This document shows positions 1-5,351 of a stretch of 5,351 nucleotides of DNA, in pieces. Origin of the DNA: Planctomycetota bacterium (GTDB lineage: Bacteria > Planctomycetota > Phycisphaerae > WQYP01); the NCBI GenBank assembly GCA_021838985.1, contig JAKCCC010000178.1, forward strand, positions 1 to 5,351, written 5' to 3'. Positions within the stretch are counted from its first letter, which is position 1; each line of letters starts with the position of its first letter. Made by a program: the position numbers and the translations under genes. The notes beneath the pieces were generated by a model. It saw only the letters and a list, made by a program, of their open reading frames with translations, ran no database searches and was not told the origin of the DNA.

Positions 1-102
1 GCACTGTGTGGCTGCCGCGCATACTATGACGTGTTATTAAGGGCGACACTTTCTTGAACGGAACGGGCCGTGTGGAAAGTCGTGTTCAGGTCGGCTTGTA
101 AT

Positions 103-109
103 AGGAGGT
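103..109 (+). promoter_or_regulatory. Strong Shine-Dalgarno site before the upstream candidate start (ATG 114)
   Basis: AGGAGGT lies 4 bases before the ATG at 114. This is a near-perfect ribosome binding site. The ATG opens a frame that continues without a stop into the pseudopilin gene, so it would add 33 residues to that protein. The added stretch is rich in Cys, Gly and Pro (four Cys in 33 residues) and does not look like a signal peptide. The site is either a real alternative start or an untranslated-leader feature. No clear -35/-10 promoter could be fixed upstream; a TTGAAC at 54-59 has no matching -10 box at normal spacing. Confidence 0.5.
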
Positions 110-200
110 ACCCATGTTGGTGTGTTCTGGCATGCAGCCTCGGTGCGGCGCAGGCGGAGTGGTCCCACCGCGCTGTGATGATTTTATTGGCTCTCTTTTA

Positions 201-207
201 AAGGAGA
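201..207 (+). promoter_or_regulatory. Strong Shine-Dalgarno site for the preferred pseudopilin start (ATG 213)
   Basis: AAGGAGA is followed by a 5-base spacer and ATG at 213. It sits just after an AT-rich stretch (bases 181-200), which should keep the site unpaired. I prefer this start because the codons between 114 and 213 look non-coding and because the protein from 213 begins with a short N-region followed by a hydrophobic segment. Confidence 0.65.
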
Positions 208-212
208 TTACC

Positions 213-1496
213 ATGAGAGCGTATCAAACCATGCAATCCGTAGTCGCAGCCGTGTTGTCCCCAGTTACCTGGCTGCTTACGGCTGTGGCCCTGCTGCTGA
301 ATTCCATGGTGCTGAGTCTGGCCCGGGGGCTGGGCGCCTACGGCGACCTGGAATCCCTGGTCAGCCGCGCCGGATTCCGGTCGCTGAGGCACCGTTTCAG
401 GGGCGCGGCGGCCTTTACGTTGATTGAGCTGCTGGTAGTGATATCGATAATAGCCATTCTTATATCTATATTACTACCTGCGTTAGCCAAAGCCCGGGAA
501 CTGGCCAACCGGGCCGTCTGCATGGCCAACATCCGCGGAATCATCCAGTCCATGGCGATCTACGCCCAGAGTAACCGGGGTGGTTTCCCGTTGGCCACGC
601 AGTCGGGATGGTGGGACCCCCAGTATATCAACCCGAACGCTGCCCCCTCGGCGTACCAGTTCACGGCGGCAGCGTCGGGGACGGCTCAGGAGGTAGTCCA
701 AGCGTGGTTCACAACCCAGTACGTCGCGGCTGACCCCCCGTTTATAAACCCGATGGGCAACCTCTGGCTGTTGGTGCTGCAAGGGTACGACACGCCAGCA
801 AGCTTCATCTGCCCGTCGGACCCGATCGCCTACGGGCCGTCGGCGGAGACCTTTACCAGCGGCAGCCAGACGTACTATCTGGCAAACTTCGGCCAATACA
901 TGCCGGGAACATCTCTCGGGGGCATACAGCCAAACACCGGCGGCTACGGCTATAATCCCACCGGCCAGGGCGAGAGTTACAGCGTGGTCTTCCCGATGAC
1001 GTACGCCAAATATGGCGCCCTAAGCGCCGTGGGCAATTGGTACCAAAGCCAGTATGCGACCAGCGACGTACCGCTGGTAAGCGACATGGCGCCCGCGGAT
1101 AACAGCACCGCGCCGTACGGCGTCGGCAATTTCGAGCGCGTTACGACCACCCTGCCGACAGCCAACACCTACGGCCCCTATATCTACAACTCCGGCAACC
1201 ATGCCGGTGACGGCCAGAACGTGGGCTTCGGCGACGACCACGTGACCTGGGAAACTTCGCCCTACGTGGGCCAGAACGGTGACAACATTTTCACCTATAC
1301 CACTGCCACGGGCGTGGTCAATGGGACCACGGACACGAACCAGGTGGGCTTGACGATTCCGGGTACGCTCTGGGCCCCGGCACCGGAGCTCACGCGGGAT
1401 GTTTCGCCCTTTGATGTTTGCATGACGCCGGTGCGGCAGGTGAACCCGCAAAGCTCGGTTGATCAAAACTGGTACTCGACGGGGTCCACCTGGTGA
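213..1496 (+). CDS. Pseudopilin-like protein (prepilin-type N-terminal methylation domain, H-X9-DG-type C-terminus)
   Basis: A 427-residue protein of the type II secretion/type IV pilin-like superfamily that is massively expanded in planctomycetes and relatives. It is probably processed by prepilin peptidase and held in the inner membrane or a pseudopilus; the substrate or role of these paralogues is mostly unknown. Seen in the sequence: [16 protein letters not shown] at residues 68-83 with the conserved Glu (E72, +5 after the expected A67/F68 cut), then [17 protein letters not shown] to C103, a typical planctomycete continuation. A globular domain rich in Tyr, Gly, Asn and Pro follows, with an FICPSD element (C200). 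Near the C-terminus is [18 protein letters not shown] (H330, D341, D342, H343), a variant of the H-X9-DG motif with ten residues before the first Asp. Odd points: the leader before the cut is about 67 residues instead of the usual 5-15 and carries its own hydrophobic segment (about residues 10-37); an in-frame start at 114 would lengthen it to 100. The helix is written in AT-rich codons. Family is secure; start and function are not. Confidence 0.9.
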   Translation: MRAYQTMQSVVAAVLSPVTWLLTAVALLLNSMVLSLARGLGAYGDLESLVSRAGFRSLRHRFRGAAAFTLIELLVVISIIAILISILLPALAKARELANRAVCMANIRGIIQSMAIYAQSNRGGFPLATQSGWWDPQYINPNAAPSAYQFTAAASGTAQEVVQAWFTTQYVAADPPFINPMGNLWLLVLQGYDTPASFICPSDPIAYGPSAETFTSGSQTYYLANFGQYMPGTSLGGIQPNTGGYGYNPTGQGESYSVVFPMTYAKYGALSAVGNWYQSQYATSDVPLVSDMAPADNSTAPYGVGNFERVTTTLPTANTYGPYIYNSGNHAGDGQNVGFGDDHVTWETSPYVGQNGDNIFTYTTATGVVNGTTDTNQVGLTIPGTLWAPAPELTRDVSPFDVCMTPVRQVNPQSSVDQNWYSTGSTW

Positions 1497-1513
1497 GACA
1501 CAATCGGCGGGAA

Positions 1514-1553
1514 CAGCCCCGGCGCGGTGCGGGGCCTCTCCGCGCCGGGGTTG
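1514..1553 (+). terminator. GC-rich hairpin after the pseudopilin gene, probable terminator or mRNA 3' end
   Basis: CCCCGGCGCGG (1517-1527) pairs perfectly with CCGCGCCGGGG (1540-1550) around a 12-base loop. The stem extends by three more pairs, one of them G-U, to 1514 and 1553. It begins 17 bases after the pseudopilin stop. Only two T residues follow the core stem, so it is not a textbook intrinsic terminator; it may end transcription inefficiently, protect the mRNA 3' end, or act with Rho. Its position makes it the natural boundary between the pseudopilin and the sugar-metabolism genes. Confidence 0.65.
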
Positions 1554-1742
1554 CCATCTCCGCCGCCTGCGGCAGCGACGTGTTCCGTTCGCGGGCACCG
1601 GTAATTTGTTCACGCCTTTGGGGGCGCTGCGGCGATCGCTCGGGGCGGTTCCGGGGTCCGGGTTCCAGGCGGGGTTTGATCCTACCGTGCGGGGGACTGA
1701 GGCGGCGTATTTCAGGCATGGACAGGTTGGAGAGTGCTGGTG

Positions 1743-2516
1743 ATGGAAATCAAGCAGGCCATATGTTATCCGATGTTCCGTGATCGGATGAGTTTGGACG
1801 CCTTCATGGAGGCGGCCGAAAGAATCGGATACGCCGCAGTGGACCTCTGGCAACGCGACGGCCAGTTCGCGGAGATTGTCGCGGCGGCCAAGGCCCGTCA
1901 CCTGGCTATCGCCAGTTGTGTAGGCCACGACGACGCAAACCACGGCCTGAACCAGCGGGAGAATCACGCACGCATTGAGCAGGAGCTGGCCCAGTCGATC
2001 GACGTCGCTGCGCAGCACCATATACCCGGCCTGATCTGCTTCAGTGGCGCCAGGCGCGAAGGCCTCACCGACCGCCAAGGCGCGGAAACCGCCGCTGCCG
2101 GCCTGCGCCGCATCGCCCCCTATGCCGAGAAAAAGGGTATCAACCTCGTGCTGGAAGTGCTCAACAGCAAAATTGACCACCCCGGTTACCAGGCGGACCA
2201 CATGGCCTGGGCCGTTGATGTCTGCCGCTGGGTCAATAGCCCGCGCGTCAAAATTCTCTGCGATATCTACCACATGCAGATCATGGAGGGTGATCTGATC
2301 CGCACGATCCGTACGTACGCGGCTTTCATCGGCCATTACCACACGGCGGGCAATCCCGGCCGCCATGATCTGGACGGTGACCAGGAAATCAACTATCCGG
2401 CCGTCTGCCGGGCCATCGCGGCCACGGGCTACGATGGCTACGTTGGCCATGAGTTCTCGCCAGTGGGCGATCCGGTTACCGCCATGGAGAATGCTTTCAA
2501 GATTTGCAAAGAATAG
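1743..2516 (+). CDS. Sugar isomerase/epimerase, hydroxypyruvate isomerase (Hyi/YgbM)-like TIM barrel
   Basis: A 257-residue cytoplasmic protein, the usual length for the hydroxypyruvate isomerase/2-oxo-tetronate isomerase branch of the xylose-isomerase-like TIM barrels, which interconvert aldose and ketose forms of short sugars or sugar acids using a divalent metal. Visible marks: LVLEVLN with E138, CDIYHMQ with D174 and H177, GHYHTAGNPGRHDLD with H200, an EINYP element starting at E215, and GHEFSP with E237. The Glu-Asp-His-Glu set (138, 174, 200, 237) fits the metal ligands known in this superfamily, and HTAGNPGRH...EINYP is characteristic of the Hyi-like branch. The ATG at 1743 is chosen because GGAG at 1729-1732 is well spaced from it; GTG codons at 1734 and 1740 in the same frame are too close to that site. 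The gene is followed after 8 bases by a dehydrogenase gene, probably co-translated. The real substrate cannot be read from the sequence; 3-epimerase activity on a ketose is an alternative. Confidence 0.88.
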   Translation: MEIKQAICYPMFRDRMSLDAFMEAAERIGYAAVDLWQRDGQFAEIVAAAKARHLAIASCVGHDDANHGLNQRENHARIEQELAQSIDVAAQHHIPGLICFSGARREGLTDRQGAETAAAGLRRIAPYAEKKGINLVLEVLNSKIDHPGYQADHMAWAVDVCRWVNSPRVKILCDIYHMQIMEGDLIRTIRTYAAFIGHYHTAGNPGRHDLDGDQEINYPAVCRAIAATGYDGYVGHEFSPVGDPVTAMENAFKICKE

Positions 2517-2521
2517 GGGGA
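2515..2521 (+). promoter_or_regulatory. Ribosome binding site overlapping the isomerase stop codon
   Basis: AGGGGGA begins inside the TAG stop (2514-2516) of the isomerase gene and lies 3 bases before the ATG at 2525. The overlap suggests translational coupling: ribosomes finishing the isomerase expose or feed the start of the dehydrogenase. It also decides the start, since the in-frame TTG at 2504 inside the isomerase gene has no comparable site. Confidence 0.6.
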
Positions 2522-2524
2522 CCT

Positions 2525-3664
2525 ATGAAACGCAGAGCCATCGTTTTCACTGGTAAGGAGCGCCTGGAAACGCGGGAGGAAGAGCTTCCTGTACTCGGGC
2601 CGGGGCAGATTCTTGTTCAGACCGTCGATACCCTGATCAGCAGCGGCACCGAGCGAATTGTCTTCACGCGCGATTTCGCACCCGGCACCCATTGGGATAA
2701 CTGGGTTAAGTACCCATTTTATCCTGGCTACCTGATGGTGGGCCGGGTGGCGGCCGTTGGCCCGGGAGTGACCGGGGTCAAGGAGGGCAGCCGGATCGCC
2801 GCGCGGGCTGGTCACGCAAGCCACCACATCTTCGATGTCGGCAACGCTCGCGGTGGTAATGGCTCCGGCGTCGATGCGGCCAGCGCCTCCGTAAAAACGG
2901 CGCAACTGCACGTGATCCCGGCGGAGGTGGCGGATGAGGAAGCTGTCTGGATGGGCTTGGGGAAAATCACGCAGGTCGGCGTGCGCGCCGCGGAGCACAA
3001 GCTCGGGGATGCGGTGGCCGTGATCGGCTTGGGACCGCTCGGCCAACTGGTGGTGCAATATGCCCGCCTTTTCGGTGCCCGCGAGGTAATCGCAATCGAT
3101 ACCGTACCGTTGCGAGTGCGCATGGCGCAGGAACACGGCGCGACCCGTTGCCTTTGTATGGCTGCCGGCGAAGCGCTGGCGGCGGTCCGCGAGGCGACCG
3201 ACGGGCGCGGGGCTGACGTTGTTTACGAAAGCACCGGTCATCCCGCGGTTTTCTCCGCGGCACTGCCCTTGGCGCGCAGATTTGGGACGGTCGTGCTGTT
3301 AGGCGACACGGGCAACCCCGGCCGGCAGGCGCTCACTGGTGACTTGGTCACGCGCGGACTACGTATAGTCGGCGCTCATGACAGCCATCCGCCCGCCTCT
3401 GCCACCGATCGCGACTTCTGGACAAGCTGGGCCATGGAAGAATTGTTCCTGGCCTATCTGGCCCGCCAGCAGATCCAAACGGCGGATTTGATTACCCATC
3501 GCTTTCGGCCGCAGGCGGCGGCGGATGCCTATCGCTTGGTCGTGACAAACAAGCAATCGGCCATGGGCGTGTTGCTGCAATGGGGGGATGCTCCAGCGGC
3601 GGAGCCGGCAGGTGGTTCGCAGGCTGCGGAAATTCAAGACCTCGTGCCAGCCAGCACGAGCTAG
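2525..3664 (+). CDS. Zinc-less medium-chain dehydrogenase/reductase (NAD(P)-dependent oxidoreductase)
   Basis: A 379-residue oxidoreductase of the alcohol-dehydrogenase-like MDR superfamily. The N-terminal GroES-like catalytic domain covers about residues 1-150, and the Rossmann domain starts with AVIGLGPLG (G168, G170, G173 of the GxGxxG loop). AREVIAID places D192 at the end of the second strand, which favours NAD over NADP. ADVVYESTGHP (230-240) is the usual mid-Rossmann element. The catalytic zinc site is lost: the CGxD position reads SGTE (S40-E43), and the GHE position reads PGYLMVG (G68, Y69, L70). The four-Cys structural zinc lobe is also absent; in its place is a Gly/Ala/Ser-rich segment (about 104-124) after a His cluster (H97, H100, H101). 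The SGTE/PGY combination is found in zinc-independent branches such as BchC-like dehydrogenases. The tail after about residue 355 is Ala/Pro/Gly-rich and probably disordered. Coupling to the isomerase suggests a sugar or polyol substrate; bacteriochlorophyll synthesis is unlikely here, as no pigment gene is visible. Confidence 0.88.
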   Translation: MKRRAIVFTGKERLETREEELPVLGPGQILVQTVDTLISSGTERIVFTRDFAPGTHWDNWVKYPFYPGYLMVGRVAAVGPGVTGVKEGSRIAARAGHASHHIFDVGNARGGNGSGVDAASASVKTAQLHVIPAEVADEEAVWMGLGKITQVGVRAAEHKLGDAVAVIGLGPLGQLVVQYARLFGAREVIAIDTVPLRVRMAQEHGATRCLCMAAGEALAAVREATDGRGADVVYESTGHPAVFSAALPLARRFGTVVLLGDTGNPGRQALTGDLVTRGLRIVGAHDSHPPASATDRDFWTSWAMEELFLAYLARQQIQTADLITHRFRPQAAADAYRLVVTNKQSAMGVLLQWGDAPAAEPAGGSQAAEIQDLVPASTS

Positions 3665-3729
3665 CCCAGTCCTTAAACCAGCGTGATTGTTCAGCCTTCG
3701 CAGAAGACCGCGCTACCGAAGCTTCCGGC

Positions 3730-5351
3730 ATGGATCGACGCGAGTTCGTACAGCAGGTGACGTTAATTGCCGCTACAACGGCAGCGCGCCCGTGGCATTG
3801 GCGGGTCGTTGCCGCGGCCAAGGAAGGCAGCCATGGCCGCCGAGCCGCAGGCGGCCCGGGTGCCCAAGCACGGCCGTCGCCGGGTTCGGCGGCCCCGGTG
3901 GACCACGGTCCGCAATCCAAGCCAGCCAGTCTTTACACCATCGACCTGCTGAGCCATCCGCTCCGCATGATGATGGGCGACGGCGAGTTGGGCGGGGATG
4001 CATGGTTCGCCAAGGCGGGCTATGGCTGCAGTAACTACGCGGCGCTGAAGAGCGTGATCAGGGCGGATGGTTTCAACGCATTCGACTTCATAGCCAATAC
4101 TGGAGACGGCCGGCCAGGGGTGCCTTGGCGTACCTCGGTCACCGGCTGGTCCAGGCTTTCCGACGGCGATATGGCGCTGGATTTGGACGCCGCCGTGGCG
4201 GCCGACATGACGCCGTGCATGGAAATGCTGGTGGCTGGTGTGGCCAATCAGAAAATAGCCACGGAACATCCTGATTGGCGAATGCTGGACAGCTCGGGCA
4301 AACCGAGATCATACATGGGGCCGCTGTTGGATTGGGATAGTCCGTATTGGAACCGTTGCGTGTTGCCGCTCTACCACGAATATGCCGCCAAATACGGCGG
4401 CCGCACGGCAGGAATAATTCTCTGGGAGCCGCAGATTCCGCCCGTCTCGTCCCCGTGGTTGAAGCGTGCCTTCCAAAAGAGCGGTGCGCAGGACATTGAC
4501 CGATTCTGGCGCCAAAATCAGACAAGGAAGTGGAAAGAACTGGCCGGAGCGCTTAAAAGCGCCGGCTGGCGGGGCAAGCTCATCGGCGGTGGCTGGGCGG
4601 CCTTCGAATGGGAGGAGCAGATGTGGGATGGGACGATCGCGGAAAGAGAAAAGACCTGGAACGAGATCGGACCGTTCAAGAAAGGTATCGTACCCATCAT
4701 GATGCCGGAATTGCTGATAGATGGAAATTACGGGCCGCACGCCTACCGCCGAGCCGACCTGCACTATGTTTATCGCAGTCTGATGTATGAGCGTAGCGTG
4801 TTCGGCGACCACATTATGCCTAATCTGGAGCTATATTGGCCGCCCACCGCCATGATGCCGGACGAACTGTTCCGGTGGATCTTGGAGTCGTACAGCGCCG
4901 GCTTTCCATCCTATAGCGTGGTGGACGGAGAAAACCTGTACTTCGACCGTGTTCTGGCTAGCTCGCGCCAAAATCTGCGGGCGGCTTTCCGCTGCCTCAA
5001 CCCACTGGGGTATTTCGGGCGGCCGGTGGTGAATTTTCGCTTCCTGGTATCAGCCGACATGGAAAGGCGCCTCATGGACACGCCTTCCGGACCACAGGGC
5101 CGTACGCTCTGGGATTGGTATGTCAAAGACTCAAGCCGGCTCTTCAAGAGCATTGACCGGGCCGTCTGCGGCGGGGCACTGGTCAATGCGCGGCTCACAA
5201 GCCTGTCCGACGCCGAGCTGTACGGCCTCACCGAGCATTCTGTGACCGTGGCGGTGGTGCCGGAAGGCTTGGCCGCGCCGCACAGTCCGGACGGCCGGCC
5301 GGTTTATCCGTTCAGCGTTGCCCGGGGGGCGGACATGGCCTCGCTCAAGGA
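3730..5351 (+). CDS. Tat-exported glycoside-hydrolase-like protein, 3' end beyond the window (partial)
   Basis: The frame is open from ATG 3730 to the last base, giving 540 complete codons and no stop, so the gene is cut by the window edge and not broken. The N-terminus MDRREFVQQ with a following LIAATTAA stretch and VVAAAK is a twin-arginine signal (R3, R4), probably cut near A28-A30, so the folded protein is exported. A Pro/Gly/Ala/Arg-rich linker (about 31-67) precedes the main domain, which begins near LYTIDLLSHPLRMMMGDGE. HPDWRMLDSSGKP (H180-P192), a GIILWEPQ strand end (E233) and IVPIMMPELL (E327) are placed as in retaining TIM-barrel hydrolases of the GH-A clan, with E233 and E327 as candidate acid/base and nucleophile. 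The usual Asn before the acid/base Glu is Trp here. A segment near the visible end (VTVAVVPEGLA, followed by DGRPVYPF) could start a flavodoxin-like domain as in GH42 enzymes. The ribosome site is weak (GAAG 3718-3721). No family is assigned; hydrolase function is inference. Confidence 0.8.
   Translation, partial: MDRREFVQQVTLIAATTAARPWHWRVVAAAKEGSHGRRAAGGPGAQARPSPGSAAPVDHGPQSKPASLYTIDLLSHPLRMMMGDGELGGDAWFAKAGYGCSNYAALKSVIRADGFNAFDFIANTGDGRPGVPWRTSVTGWSRLSDGDMALDLDAAVAADMTPCMEMLVAGVANQKIATEHPDWRMLDSSGKPRSYMGPLLDWDSPYWNRCVLPLYHEYAAKYGGRTAGIILWEPQIPPVSSPWLKRAFQKSGAQDIDRFWRQNQTRKWKELAGALKSAGWRGKLIGGGWAAFEWEEQMWDGTIAEREKTWNEIGPFKKGIVPIMMPELLIDGNYGPHAYRRADLHYVYRSLMYERSVFGDHIMPNLELYWPPTAMMPDELFRWILESYSAGFPSYSVVDGENLYFDRVLASSRQNLRAAFRCLNPLGYFGRPVVNFRFLVSADMERRLMDTPSGPQGRTLWDWYVKDSSRLFKSIDRAVCGGALVNARLTSLSDAELYGLTEHSVTVAVVPEGLAAPHSPDGRPVYPFSVARGADMASLK

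Noticed and set aside
1..57. Possible tail of an upstream gene in frame 1, ending at TGA 55-57
   Set aside because: Only 18 codons are visible, with no recognisable protein sequence; the other two frames also stop early, so coding cannot be supported.
53..90. Weak inverted repeat CTTGAAC / GTTCAGG in the leader
   Set aside because: Seven pairs including one G-U with a 24-base loop is too weak to call a regulatory structure.
1632..1666. GCGATCGC palindrome (1632-1639) and a GGTTCC direct repeat (1648-1653, 1661-1666) upstream of the isomerase gene
   Set aside because: They could be operator elements, but such short GC-rich matches are expected by chance here, and no convincing promoter was found beside them (the best boxes, TTGATC 1676-1681 and TATTTC 1709-1714, are too far apart).
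1459..1783. Two overlapping plus-strand frames (94 and 96 codons) across the spacer between pseudopilin and isomerase
   Set aside because: They run through the hairpin stem, overlap real genes in other frames, are Arg/Gly/Pro-rich without motifs, and have no good ribosome site.
1020..2450. A 476-codon open frame on the minus strand spanning the pseudopilin end, the spacer and the isomerase
   Set aside because: It is antisense to two clearly recognisable proteins, its translation has no recognisable motif, and long antisense frames are expected in GC-rich coding DNA.
2438..3241. A 267-codon open frame on the minus strand opposite the dehydrogenase
   Set aside because: It mirrors the codons of a well-supported MDR gene and has no recognisable domain.
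3687..4034. A 115-codon plus-strand frame overlapping the start of the exported protein
   Set aside because: The frame starting at 3730 encodes a clear Tat signal and continues open to the window end with coherent protein sequence, so this one is a shadow.

Overview
The window looks like chromosomal DNA from a GC-rich bacterium of the Planctomycetota/Verrucomicrobiota/Lentisphaerota group, most likely a planctomycete of the Phycisphaerae type. The main reason is the first gene. It encodes a pseudopilin-like protein with an FTLIELLVV helix, an [18 protein letters not shown] continuation and a C-terminal H-X9-DG-like motif, an arrangement that has expanded hugely in those phyla. The assignment is inferred from protein style; no marker gene is present.

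Layout, all genes on the + strand. (1) Bases 1-212 are a leader with two strong Shine-Dalgarno sequences in front of two in-frame ATGs (114 and 213). (2) 213-1496 is the pseudopilin-like surface or secretion protein, followed by a perfect GC-rich hairpin (1514-1553) that probably ends or protects its mRNA. (3) 1554-1742 is a GC-rich spacer without a convincing gene or promoter. (4) 1743-2516 is a sugar isomerase/epimerase of the hydroxypyruvate isomerase (Hyi/YgbM-like) TIM-barrel family. (5) 2525-3664 is a medium-chain dehydrogenase/reductase that has lost both zinc sites; it starts 8 bases after the isomerase stop, and its ribosome site overlaps that stop. (6) 3730 to the window end is a Tat-exported, large, probably TIM-barrel glycoside-hydrolase-like protein. 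It is cut by the window edge, with 540 complete codons visible and no stop.

Genes 4-6 read as one carbohydrate-processing transcription unit: an exported protein that may act on a glycan outside the cytoplasm, plus a cytoplasmic oxidoreductase and isomerase that could handle a released or unusual sugar. The pseudopilin is separated by the hairpin and is probably transcribed on its own; a role in the same process is possible but unproven. I found no RNA gene, CRISPR array, insertion sequence or phage gene. The strongest oddities are the double start and very long leader of the pseudopilin, a patch of AT-rich rare-type codons exactly over its membrane helix, the zinc-less dehydrogenase, and the unassigned Tat-exported hydrolase-like protein.
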